In this document: piece after piece, positions 32,971-41,455 of the stretch | Layout of the letters: every line of letters begins with the position of its first letter | Position numbering within the stretch: the first letter of the stretch is position 1 | Assembly (NCBI GenBank): GCA_964617825.1 | Contig: CAZTWL010000021.1 | Coordinates: forward strand, 1-64,000 | Length of the DNA stretch: 64,000 nt | Direction: 5' to 3' | Source of the DNA: VSJD01 sp964617825 | GTDB taxonomy: Bacteria > Verrucomicrobiota > Kiritimatiellia > JAAZAB01 | The notes under the pieces: model-generated | Told to the model about the DNA's origin: nothing | The model's input: only the letters and a program-made list of their open reading frames with translations | Databases searched by the model: none | Position numbers and translations under genes: made by a program

Positions 32971-34176
32971 CTATTTCTTCAGCGCCTTCTTGAATTCGCG
33001 AGTAAGAAGCGGGACAATCTTGAACAGGTCGCCGACCAGACCATAGGTGGCCATGCGAAAGATGGGCGCCTCAGGATCCTTGTTGATCGCCACGATAATG
33101 TCGGAGGACGACATGCCGGCCAGGTGCTGAATTTGCCCGCTGATGCCGCAGGCAATATATATTTTGGGGCAAACGGTCTTGCCGGTCTGCCCGACTTGGT
33201 GCGAATAGGGAATCCAGCCCGCGTCCACGGCGGCACGCGAAGAACCGACCCCCGCACCGAGCACTTCGGCCAATTCGCGAACAATGGCAAAATTCTCTGG
33301 CGCCTGCAGGCCGCGGCCGCCGGATACGATAATGTTGGCTTCCGCGATATTGGTCGTGACTTCCGTTTCCGCCACAAAACGCAAACGCTGGGCGCGGGAC
33401 CTCAAAACTTCGGCGGCAACTTTCTCGACCAACGTCTCGCCTTTGCGGGAGGCATCCACCACGGCCTCTTTCATGACCTTGTGACGCACAGTAGCCATCT
33501 GGGGACGGTGCCGGGGCGTAATGATCGTGGCCATGATGTTACCGCCAAATGCCGGACGGGTTTGCAGGAGGTTCTTGGTTTCCGGATCGATGGCCAGGCC
33601 GGTACAGTCCGCCGTCAAACCAGCCTTGACGTTCACGGCCACGCGGGACACCAGGCTGCGCCCGATTGTCGTCGCACCGCAGAGCAGGATGGATGGCTTG
33701 TGCCGCCGAATGAGATCGATAATCACGGCGGCATAGGGCTCATCCTGAAAATACTCCAATTCCGGCGCATCCACCAGATACACCCGGTCGGCGCCGCGCT
33801 GAACGAGCTCAGCCGTGCGATCCGCGATCCGGTGGCCCAGCAGGACGGCGCAGAGCTTCATGCCAAGCTGATCGGCCAGCTTGCGCCCTTCCCCCAGCAG
33901 CTCATAGGTGATGGTTTGAATATGGCCGTCTTTTTGCTCGGCAAAAACCCAGACGTCGCGATATGCGCTCAAATCCACCGCCGCGCCCGCCTGTTTGCGG
34001 ACCTCGATGGCCTTAAACTTGCAGGCCTCGGCACAGGCCCCGCAGACCGTGCACTTGGCCAAGTCGATGGCCGCCAGTTTATCGGCAACCGCGATGGCGC
34101 CGAACGGGCAAACTTTGACGCAGAGGCCGCAACCGACGCACTTATCCTTGATAACCGCAATAGGTTCGTTTTCCAT
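32971..34176 (-). CDS. etfA: Electron transfer flavoprotein alpha with N-terminal ferredoxin domain
   Basis: FAD-binding alpha subunit of an ETF, with a fused 2x[4Fe-4S] ferredoxin domain. Residues 13-23 (C-x2-C-x2-C-x3-CP) and 42-52 (C-x2-C-x2-C-x3-C) supply the clusters. The ETF part follows from about 70, with the FAD loop GAGVGSSRAAVDAGWIPYSHQVGQTGKTV in the C-terminal third, then YIACGISGQIQHLAG and NKDPEAPIF. The 401-residue length matches ferredoxin-fused EtfA of anaerobes such as the caffeyl-CoA reductase partner, often associated with electron bifurcation. GGAGAG precedes the ATG. etfB lies 96 bases upstream. No acyl-CoA dehydrogenase or lactate dehydrogenase is adjacent, so the client is unknown. 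Confidence 0.93.
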   Translation of the reverse strand: MENEPIAVIKDKCVGCGLCVKVCPFGAIAVADKLAAIDLAKCTVCGACAEACKFKAIEVRKQAGAAVDLSAYRDVWVFAEQKDGHIQTITYELLGEGRKLADQLGMKLCAVLLGHRIADRTAELVQRGADRVYLVDAPELEYFQDEPYAAVIIDLIRRHKPSILLCGATTIGRSLVSRVAVNVKAGLTADCTGLAIDPETKNLLQTRPAFGGNIMATIITPRHRPQMATVRHKVMKEAVVDASRKGETLVEKVAAEVLRSRAQRLRFVAETEVTTNIAEANIIVSGGRGLQAPENFAIVRELAEVLGAGVGSSRAAVDAGWIPYSHQVGQTGKTVCPKIYIACGISGQIQHLAGMSSSDIIVAINKDPEAPIFRMATYGLVGDLFKIVPLLTREFKKALKK

Positions 34177-34272
34177 TAATTCTCTCCAGGATATAAATCA
34201 TTCTTTGACCGCCAGGTATCCGCCATGAAAACAGGCCTTAAGCATTGGCAAGCACAGTCCCGCCCCAAATGC

Positions 34273-35067
34273 CTATGAGGCCGCGGCAATCACGGCATCC
34301 TTCAGTTTTTCGACCACCTGCGGCACAATCTCCTCAGGTTCGCCCTTGAAAATCTGCCCGCCCTCCCGAGCCGGCGGCGTGAATATTCGGACAACCTTGG
34401 TCGGCGAACCATCCAGGCCCATGTTCTTTTTGTCGCCCTGGATATCGTCTGCGTTCCAACGAACGATTTGCGCCTTCTTAGCGGCCAACTTGCCCTTGAG
34501 CGATGGCAGACGCGGCTCGTTGATTTCCTTGACCACCGTCAGGACGCAAGGCACCGGCGCGCGAATGACTTCGGTGCCCTCTTCCATGAGCCGTTCCCCG
34601 ACCACGTAATCGGCGCTGATTTCCTCGATCTTGCGCACATATGTAATTTGCGGCAGGTCCAGATGAGCGGCAATACCGGGTCCCACCTGAGCCGTGTCGC
34701 CATCCGTGGCCTGCTTGCCGCACAGAATCAAGCCATAATCGCCGATTTTTTTCATGGCGAGGGCCAGCGTGTAGCTGGTGGCCCAGGTATCGCTGCCGGC
34801 AACCGCCCGATCGCATACCAGAATTCCGGCATCCGCCCCCATGGCAATGGCCTCGCGCAAGGCATTCTCGGCCTGCGGCGGTCCCATGCAAACGACAGTG
34901 ACCTTGCCGCCCAATTTTTCCTTCAGGCGCAAACTCTCTTCGATGGCGTACATGTCGAAGGGATTGATGATCGAAACGACGCCTTCCCGAATCAGCGTAT
35001 TCGTCTTGGGATCAATCTTGACATCCGCCGTATCGGGCACCTGTTTGATACAAACCACGATATGCAT
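34273..35067 (-). CDS. etfB: Electron transfer flavoprotein beta
   Basis: AMP- or second-FAD-binding beta subunit of the ETF heterodimer. The 264-residue protein has IVVCIKQVPDTADVKIDP at residues 3-20, INPFDMYAIEESLRLKE, GGKVTVVCMGPPQAENALREA, a nucleotide loop in LILCGKQATDGDTAQVGPGIAAHL (two blocks) and VLTVVKEINEPRLPSLKGKLAAK. The last stretch resembles the R-x-P-S-L-K-G recognition loop. It is the first gene of the etfBA pair and divergent from the histidine kinase gene. Sequence type fits the bifurcating or anaerobic group, but residues alone do not prove bifurcation. Confidence 0.94.
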   Translation of the reverse strand: MHIVVCIKQVPDTADVKIDPKTNTLIREGVVSIINPFDMYAIEESLRLKEKLGGKVTVVCMGPPQAENALREAIAMGADAGILVCDRAVAGSDTWATSYTLALAMKKIGDYGLILCGKQATDGDTAQVGPGIAAHLDLPQITYVRKIEEISADYVVGERLMEEGTEVIRAPVPCVLTVVKEINEPRLPSLKGKLAAKKAQIVRWNADDIQGDKKNMGLDGSPTKVVRIFTPPAREGGQIFKGEPEEIVPQVVEKLKDAVIAAAS

Positions 35068-35215
35068 AGGCGCTCACTCAATGAATGGTTGATGGTCAAT
35101 GCTTCCAGTTTGATGCAACCCTGTTGCGTTAATGTGGCTGACCATACCGGCTTAGCGCATGCTTGTCAAGCGACTGGCAAGGGACAGCGGGGCGACGAAC
35201 GGGGTTGGCCGGCAA

Positions 35216-35244
35216 TTGACATCGATCAAAACATCCTCCAATAT
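35216..35244 (+). promoter_or_regulatory. Candidate promoter of the histidine kinase gene
   Basis: TTGACA at 35216-35221, a 17-base spacer, and CAATAT at 35239-35244. The predicted start near 35251 is only about two bases before the ATG at 35253, so a leaderless or near-leaderless transcript would result; the gene also lacks a Shine-Dalgarno. Confidence 0.4.
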
Positions 35245-35252
35245 GTTGCTCC

Positions 35253-36593
35253 ATGCAAAACAATCGTCACCATGCGCCATTAATTGTCATTGCCGGACTT
35301 GTGATTTTGGTGATTGCCGGCGTGGCCATTGTCAATCTCTGGCTGCTCGTCAAACTGTACGACACCACAGCACGCTCATCTTCAAAGCTTTCAGCCATCC
35401 AATACGGACTTCTGATCGCCAGGGACCTGGAGCAACAGCCTTTTTTAAGCAAAAGTGGCGGCGGCAAGCAAGATGCCGAGCAGTTCGGGCGCGTCGTGGA
35501 TGCGCTGCAGATGGTGGACCCGGGCTTGGAATATGTATCCGTCAGCGAACGCGGCGCCATCGTCTATCACAAACAGGCGCGCCTGGCAACCGACCGGATC
35601 AAAGCCGCCGGCGCCGCCACCAACCGCCCGGAATCGGCAAGCATGGGGCGCAAAAAACTGTGGGTCGGCACCAACATGATTCCCGTGATCACTTTCACGC
35701 GCAGCTTTCGCACGGACGATGGCCTCACGCGCGACTTGCAGGTGGCTTTCCGCAGGGACGTCTTCGAACGTGAACATGCCGGCACCACCACGGCCGTGAC
35801 CACGATGTTCCGGATGTCGCTTCTGACCCTGGTGGTTTCTTTCGGCCTTTGCCTGCTTGCGGTCGTCGGCCTTGTCCGACGCGAGTTGATCTGGCAGAAA
35901 CGCCAGCGGCAAAACGAGCACCTCTCGTTTGCGGGCGCCATGGCCGGCAGCATTATCCATGATTTCCGAAATCCCATGTCGGCCATGCGCCTGGATGCCC
36001 AACTCCTCCAGCATGAGACCGATAAAGGCCCCGCCTGTCGTCCCGAACGTCTGCAGACGCTGGCCGGACGCATTACGCAAACAATTGACCGCATGGACAC
36101 GTTGCTGGGCGAATTTCTGGTGATTTACAAGCCGGATGCCGCAATCCGGGAACGATTCGATCTCAATATTTGCGTCCAGGATTGCGTCGAGCTGGTGAAG
36201 CATCGATTCGCCAATGCCGGGATCAATGTCGTCTTAACGCTTGTGCCGGCGCCGCTTTACGTCCAGGGTTATCCTGTTCAATTCAAACGGGCGCTATCCA
36301 ATGTATTGCACAATGCCGAGCAATTTTCTCCGGCAGGCAGCACGGTAACCGTACAAACCATGCTGGCGAATGACCAGACCATCACGACCGTCACCGACGA
36401 AGGTCCAGGCATACCTCGCGCCGAACGCAGCCGCATCTTCGATATCTTCTTTTCCCTGCGTCCTGGCGGCACAGGCATCGGCCTGACCCTGGCCAAAACC
36501 GCAGTCGAAAACTGCGGCGGCACAATTGAAGTGGAAACGCCCGCCTCCGGCAAAGGCAGCCGATTTGTCATCAGGATTCCCATGCGGACCTGA
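35253..36593 (+). CDS. Orphan sensor histidine kinase
   Basis: A 446-residue membrane sensor kinase. Helix 1 spans about residues 8-33 and helix 2 about 185-208, enclosing a roughly 150-residue periplasmic domain of no recognisable family. The H-box is AGSIIHDFRNPMSAM with the phospho-acceptor H236. The ATPase domain shows an N-box (LSNVLHNAEQFSP), G1 TDEGPGIP, an F-box IFDIFFS and G2 GGTGIGLTLAKT. Ending GKGSRFVIRIPM. It has no response regulator beside it; neighbours are divergent etfBA and a convergent amidohydrolase. The H-box sequence HDFRNP is closer to NtrB-like kinases. Confidence 0.9.
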   Translation: MQNNRHHAPLIVIAGLVILVIAGVAIVNLWLLVKLYDTTARSSSKLSAIQYGLLIARDLEQQPFLSKSGGGKQDAEQFGRVVDALQMVDPGLEYVSVSERGAIVYHKQARLATDRIKAAGAATNRPESASMGRKKLWVGTNMIPVITFTRSFRTDDGLTRDLQVAFRRDVFEREHAGTTTAVTTMFRMSLLTLVVSFGLCLLAVVGLVRRELIWQKRQRQNEHLSFAGAMAGSIIHDFRNPMSAMRLDAQLLQHETDKGPACRPERLQTLAGRITQTIDRMDTLLGEFLVIYKPDAAIRERFDLNICVQDCVELVKHRFANAGINVVLTLVPAPLYVQGYPVQFKRALSNVLHNAEQFSPAGSTVTVQTMLANDQTITTVTDEGPGIPRAERSRIFDIFFSLRPGGTGIGLTLAKTAVENCGGTIEVETPASGKGSRFVIRIPMRT

Positions 36594-36664
36594 CCGAAGA
36601 TCAAGCCCTTGCCGCCGCAGCCGCCGGGAACCTTTTCACCGTCGCAAGCACGCGGCGGATGCCG

Positions 36665-37576
36665 TTATTCGATCTTATAAACCCGGCAAGCGTTCCTGCC
36701 CATGACACCTTCCAGTTCTGACGGGTTAAAAACCCGATCATCGAACAAGTAGTCCCTGAGTTGCGCATAGGCATAATTGTTCAACACGCCGGGCAAATCG
36801 GTCCCCCAGATCATATGCTCGGCACCGATGATCCCCTTGGCCTGGCAGATAAATTGCTGTTGGGAAACATAGGGATAGGGCTCGTCAACCATCGGCGGCA
36901 AATTGGCAATATCAAAATACAATCGATCGCATTTCATGGCCTTAAGCATTTCCAAACGCGCGGAATTTTTGCCATCGTTGCAGGGAAAAAGCAGATGGGT
37001 CATGACCATGGTAAGTTTGGGATGGCGCTTCAAGACCTTGATCAAAGCCGGAATATCGAAACTCTTCGTTCCCATACACCCCATGTCGATGGCCACGGCA
37101 ATATCATCCTGTGCCGCGCGCTCAAACACGGGAGCGAGCATTTTGCCATCCAGCCGCAAATCGGGATGATAACCGGTAAGCCCCCAGGCGGAACTGATCT
37201 CGAACTTAAGGCTTTTAAAACCCAACCTCGCGATCAGATGCTCCAGAATTTCGGGCGCCTTGGCACAATAGGGATCAAGGGTCCCCACCCCTGCAAATCG
37301 ATCCGGATATTTTTTGACAACTTCCGCGGTATAATCGTTTTGGAAGCCATAGTTCGAGGCTTGCAACAGAACGGCTTTGTCCACGCCGTTCGCATTCATC
37401 ACATCCAGGAGAGCCTCGGCGCTGAAGCCCAGATCCCCGTATTTTGGAGGAAAAAATTGCGTTTCCACCCCGGTAGGCCAGCGGCCCCGCCCGCCGCCAA
37501 TTGCCCGGCACTCGCCCAAAGGGCCAAAACCACGGAGAATCTCGTATATATGCGCATGGCCGTCAACGATCAGCAT
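36665..37576 (-). CDS. Amidohydrolase family 2 protein
   Basis: A 303-residue TIM-barrel metal-dependent hydrolase or decarboxylase of the amidohydrolase-2 family (aminocarboxymuconate semialdehyde decarboxylase-like). The metal motif D-G-H-A-H near residues 5-9, KSLKFEISSAWG, a histidine in MVMTHLLFPCN and the acid in MIWGTDLPGVL near residue 260 form the expected site. The ATG at 37576 follows AAGG; a GTG two codons earlier is also in frame. A good promoter lies 41 bases upstream. Its end meets that of the histidine kinase gene. Substrate unknown. Confidence 0.83.
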   Translation of the reverse strand: MLIVDGHAHIYEILRGFGPLGECRAIGGGRGRWPTGVETQFFPPKYGDLGFSAEALLDVMNANGVDKAVLLQASNYGFQNDYTAEVVKKYPDRFAGVGTLDPYCAKAPEILEHLIARLGFKSLKFEISSAWGLTGYHPDLRLDGKMLAPVFERAAQDDIAVAIDMGCMGTKSFDIPALIKVLKRHPKLTMVMTHLLFPCNDGKNSARLEMLKAMKCDRLYFDIANLPPMVDEPYPYVSQQQFICQAKGIIGAEHMIWGTDLPGVLNNYAYAQLRDYLFDDRVFNPSELEGVMGRNACRVYKIE

Positions 37577-37616
37577 GTTCACCTTCTTTCCGATAATTGT
37601 CAGAAATGTTTTTCGT

Positions 37617-37645
37617 TATATAACACTTGCACTTCCCGCCATCAA
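37617..37645 (-). promoter_or_regulatory. Sigma-70-like promoter of the amidohydrolase gene
   Basis: On the minus strand TTGATG (37645-37640) and TATATA (37622-37617) are separated by 17 bases. The box lies 41 bases before the ATG at 37576 and gives a leader of about 34 bases containing the AAGG ribosome site. Confidence 0.5.
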
Positions 37646-37706
37646 ATATTTTCCGGCCTGGGGCTGACTTCCCCGTCTGCGCACGGCGCAGAATTTTGTT
37701 GAGCAA

Positions 37707-37727
37707 AACTATAATGCGTTTATAGTT
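37707..37727 (+). promoter_or_regulatory. Palindromic operator-like site over the mutM -10 box
   Basis: AACTATAA (37707-37714) and its exact reverse complement TTATAGTT (37720-37727) flank a five-base centre. A TATAAT -10 match at 37710-37715 sits inside the left arm, 31 bases before the mutM ATG. A dimeric repressor bound here would block that promoter. No -35 match stands out. Confidence 0.45.
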
Positions 37728-37745
37728 CAGGCGGGGACAAATATT

Positions 37746-38576
37746 ATGCCGGAATTACCTGAAGTCGAAACCGTGGTGCGAGAGTTGCGCGCGAACGGTC
37801 TCGTCGGTCGATCCATTGTCCAAGCTCACGTTTTCTGGAAACCGCTGGTTGCACCGCTGGCGCCCATTGCATTTGCGGCGCGCCTGAAGGGCGGGCGTGT
37901 TCAATCCATCCGGCGGCGCGCCAAGTACATTGTTCTAGGCATTTCCGGCGGCAACACGCTCTTGATTCACCTGCGCATGACCGGCCAGCTTAATATAGTG
38001 GCGCCGGATGTGGCGCGCGACGCGCATCAGCATATTATCCTGCAACTGGATGACGGCCGCGAGCTGCGTTACAGGGATACACGCAAGTTCGGCCGCTGGA
38101 TATTGACAACCACCCCGGATGTGATTTTGCAGCGCCTGGGACCGGAACCGCTATCGGAAGATTTCGACAAAAAATTGTTTAGCGGACAATTGCGCGCACG
38201 CCGGCGGCAATTAAAACCGTTGCTTTTGGATCAAACATTCCTGGCGGGCATCGGCAACATTTATGCCGACGAGGCGCTCTGGACCGCGCGCTTGCATCCC
38301 GGAAGAATCGCCGCCACGCTTACCTCTGCGGAAGCCGACCGCCTGCATGCCGCAATCCGCCTGGTTTTGCGCCGCGGAATTCAAAATCGGGGCACAACAT
38401 TGGGGCACGGCAAGTCGAATTTCAAACGGCCAAGCGGAAAACATGGGCAAAACCAGGAAGGACTGAATGTCTTTCGCCGGACAGGCTTGCCCTGCATGCG
38501 CTGCGGGCAAATAATCCGCCGGACGATCATCAGTCAGCGCGCCACCCATTTTTGCCCTGTTTGCCAAACATTGTAA
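37746..38576 (+). CDS. mutM: Formamidopyrimidine-DNA glycosylase
   Basis: Base-excision repair enzyme removing 8-oxoguanine and formamidopyrimidines and nicking the abasic site. The 276-residue protein starts with the catalytic P-E-L-P-E-V-E-T, keeps the conserved lysine in RRRAKYIVL, LLIHLRMTGQL and the helix-two-turn-helix GIGNIYADEALW. It ends with a zinc finger C-M-R-C near residues 250-253 and C-P-V-C at the C-terminus. GGGGA precedes the ATG. It is divergent from the amidohydrolase and convergent with topB. Confidence 0.97.
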   Translation: MPELPEVETVVRELRANGLVGRSIVQAHVFWKPLVAPLAPIAFAARLKGGRVQSIRRRAKYIVLGISGGNTLLIHLRMTGQLNIVAPDVARDAHQHIILQLDDGRELRYRDTRKFGRWILTTTPDVILQRLGPEPLSEDFDKKLFSGQLRARRRQLKPLLLDQTFLAGIGNIYADEALWTARLHPGRIAATLTSAEADRLHAAIRLVLRRGIQNRGTTLGHGKSNFKRPSGKHGQNQEGLNVFRRTGLPCMRCGQIIRRTIISQRATHFCPVCQTL

Positions 38577-38662
38577 CAAGGAGCCAGGCGTTCAGGGATC
38601 GATACTCGGAGGAAAAGGACGGCGCGGACTTGCCAGGACAGGTATTCCGTCAATTGCCGCGT

Positions 38663-41218
38663 TTAACCTTCCGTCCGGACGGACTTTTCCGCCGATTCGG
38701 ATTTTGGCGCCGGCTCTTTTTTCTCTTCAGAACCAGGCTTAGCCGGTTTTTTCTTGGAATTGACAAACTCAAAGCCTACCTGGCCATCGCGCATGACAAG
38801 GCAGGCGCGAAACGGGCGCCCTTTGCGGGAGATAAAACGCGACATCAGGTCGGTTTTGCCGGTGGTCAACAGTTTAACCAACTGGGTCTTGTCAATAATC
38901 TGTTTCAAAACAACCGTCCCGCAGCGGAACTTGCAGGTGCGCACCTCCCCAACCGCCTTCTCGCAGACATAGCTGGAACCGTTTTCGTAGACATTGGAGC
39001 CACACACAGGACATTTACCCAAAGGTTGTTTGCCGCTGAAATCGACCGCATCGGCTGCGCCCGCCGCGCCAAAGTCGAACTCCACCTTGCTTTCGGCATT
39101 CAACTTGACCATGGCCGCGAATACTTTGCCCTTATGGCTATGGAAATTATCCAGGGGCCCAACCGACTTTTTAGTCAGCAGATCTTCCATTTCGCCAACC
39201 TCAAACTGCCGTCCGGCCAGTGTCTTCCAGATAAAGAAATCGCATTTCTGGCATTGGAAACGCCGGTAATTTTCGTGGATTTCTCCGCCGCATTTTGGGC
39301 AGGGCGATTTCAAGACGCTGAAATCGCCGGGAATAGTGTCGTGTTCGAATTTCTTGGTCTGGTCAACAATGCGCCGGGTCATGGCCGTGATTTCCTGCAT
39401 GAACTCGGGGCGCGGCAACCGGTTGAGTTCCATTTGCTTCAACTTGAACTCCCAGTTGCCGGTCAGTTCGGGCGAACCAAGTTCCGGAATTTCAAGACCG
39501 CGCAGGAGCGCCGCCAGAGAAAACGCCTTGGCGGTGGCTTGCAGTTCCCTGCCCCGCCTGACCATGTATTTTTCGTAAAGCAGCCCCTCGATAATCGAGG
39601 CGCGCGTCGCCGGCGTGCCCAGCCCCTTTGCGCTCATCGCTTCGCGCAATTCATCGTCTTCGACCAGCTTGCCCGCGCCTTCCATGGCGGAAAGCAAGGT
39701 TGCTTCGGTATAACGCGGCGGCGGCTTGGTCTGCGTGCCGACCGATTCGACCGCAATAGTCTGGACATTTTCACCGGGCTTGACGGCCACCAGGGTTGGC
39801 GTCTCGTCGTTATGGGCTTCCTTGCCGTAAACCGTCATCCAGCCCGGGGCCACCAGGATTTTGCCCTCGCTCTTGAACGGTTCCGATTCGACGCGCGTAA
39901 TGCGCGTTGTTACCAGGAATTCAGCGGCCGGATAGAAAACAGCCAGGAAACGCCGGGCCACCATTTCATAGATCTTGCTTTCTTCCTCGCTTAACACCTT
40001 GGGCATTTGCGCCGTCGGGATGATGGCAAAGTGGTCGGAAATCTTGGCATTGTTGAAAATTCGCTTGTTCGGGTGGACCCAGTTTTGCTTGAGGATATTT
40101 CCGGCCAGGTCGCCGTAGCCGGCGGAGGCCATGATCGATAGAATTTTTTTGACCGCGGCCAGATAATCCTCCGGCAGGGCGCGCGCATCCGTGCGCGGAT
40201 AGGTCAGGACTTTATGGCGTTCGTACAACGACTGCGCAAGCTGCAGGGTGCGCTTGGCGGAATAGCCAAAGCGCCCGTTGGCCTCGCGCTGGAGACTGGT
40301 AAGATCGAAAAGCAAGGGCGAAAGCTGGGTGGCCGGCTTGCTTTCCTCGGTAACCACACCGGTCTTGCCCAGGCACTTGGCGCGAATAGCTTCGGCGCGG
40401 GCCGCATCCCAAAGGCGCTCCGGCTTGGCATCGCTGTCCTTGGCGGCCTCCGGCGCCGCCAGAGGCGGATGGAGATCGGACTTGCCTTTGACAAAAGATT
40501 CATCGAACCAGCGTCCCGGGTACTCGCCGGCTGCGGCTTGGAAAGTGGCATGCAGTTCCCAGTAATCGCGCGGCACAAATTTTTTGATTTTCTCCTCGCG
40601 CTCGACGACAATCATCAACGTCGGCGTCTGCACCCGGCCCACCGTCGTGAGCTGAAAGCCGCCCAGTTTGGAATTGAACGCCGTCATGGCGCGGGTGCCG
40701 TTGATACCCACCAGCCAATCGGCCTCAGAACGACACACGGCCGCATCCGCCAGGGGCTTCATTTCGGCATCGGAGCGTAAAGCGGCAAACGCATCGCGGA
40801 TTGCGCTCTGCGTCATGGATTGCAGCCATAGCCGCCGAAAAGGCTTGGACGTGCGGGCATACTGCACGATATAGCGGAAAATTAATTCGCCTTCACGACC
40901 GGCATCGCAGGCGTTCACCAGGCCATCCACATCCTTGCGCTTGATCAGTCGGAGTAGGACCTTAAGACGCGCCTCGCTTTTTTCGATCGGCCGCAGGTCG
41001 AAATGCGTGGGAATTATCGGCAAATTGTCCAAACTCCACTTGCCGCGCTTAACTTCCTGCCCGTCCGGAACCATAATCTCCAGTAAATGGCCGACAGCCG
41101 AAGACAGGACATAGGTCTCGCTCTCGAAAAAATCGCCCTTTTTGCTGAAACCGCCCAAGGCCTTGGCAATATCGGCGGCCACGGACGGTTTTTCGGCGAT
41201 AATCAACTGCTTGCTCAT
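38663..41218 (-). CDS. topB: DNA topoisomerase III (type IA)
   Basis: Type IA topoisomerase of the TopB class, decatenating and relaxing DNA through single-strand passage. The 851-residue protein begins KQLIIAEKPSVAADIAKALGG (TOPRIM), has CDAGREGELIFRY, the catalytic tyrosine in LTYPRTDARALPEDY in the middle, and the gate sequence EKYMVRRGRELQATAKAF after SAKGLGTPATRASIIEGL. The C-terminus carries at least two zinc ribbons (CPKCGGEIHEN...CQKC and CPVCGSNVYEN...C...C) and ends in a lysine/proline-rich tail. TopB normally has fewer residues (about 650-730); the extra length is the zinc-ribbon region. Confidence 0.95.
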   Translation of the reverse strand: MSKQLIIAEKPSVAADIAKALGGFSKKGDFFESETYVLSSAVGHLLEIMVPDGQEVKRGKWSLDNLPIIPTHFDLRPIEKSEARLKVLLRLIKRKDVDGLVNACDAGREGELIFRYIVQYARTSKPFRRLWLQSMTQSAIRDAFAALRSDAEMKPLADAAVCRSEADWLVGINGTRAMTAFNSKLGGFQLTTVGRVQTPTLMIVVEREEKIKKFVPRDYWELHATFQAAAGEYPGRWFDESFVKGKSDLHPPLAAPEAAKDSDAKPERLWDAARAEAIRAKCLGKTGVVTEESKPATQLSPLLFDLTSLQREANGRFGYSAKRTLQLAQSLYERHKVLTYPRTDARALPEDYLAAVKKILSIMASAGYGDLAGNILKQNWVHPNKRIFNNAKISDHFAIIPTAQMPKVLSEEESKIYEMVARRFLAVFYPAAEFLVTTRITRVESEPFKSEGKILVAPGWMTVYGKEAHNDETPTLVAVKPGENVQTIAVESVGTQTKPPPRYTEATLLSAMEGAGKLVEDDELREAMSAKGLGTPATRASIIEGLLYEKYMVRRGRELQATAKAFSLAALLRGLEIPELGSPELTGNWEFKLKQMELNRLPRPEFMQEITAMTRRIVDQTKKFEHDTIPGDFSVLKSPCPKCGGEIHENYRRFQCQKCDFFIWKTLAGRQFEVGEMEDLLTKKSVGPLDNFHSHKGKVFAAMVKLNAESKVEFDFGAAGAADAVDFSGKQPLGKCPVCGSNVYENGSSYVCEKAVGEVRTCKFRCGTVVLKQIIDKTQLVKLLTTGKTDLMSRFISRKGRPFRACLVMRDGQVGFEFVNSKKKPAKPGSEEKKEPAPKSESAEKSVRTEG

Positions 41219-41455
41219 GATGATTCCAACGGTGTCAGGATGTCAGCGACGCCAAAAGAAAGGTGATGAAACCATGTTTGACTTTTTTAATCCAGCAAAA
41301 TAAAAAATATTTTTGGGCATATTTTGGGCCGGACCCGTTGGTTAACTGGCTCCGCTTGCGCTTAGTCGCTGTTTATTGGCCTTGCGGGCAAGCAACCGGT
41401 GAAAAAACGCACCCTCCGGCAAATGTCTTTCCTCACCAAAGAACCCGTGCTTACT

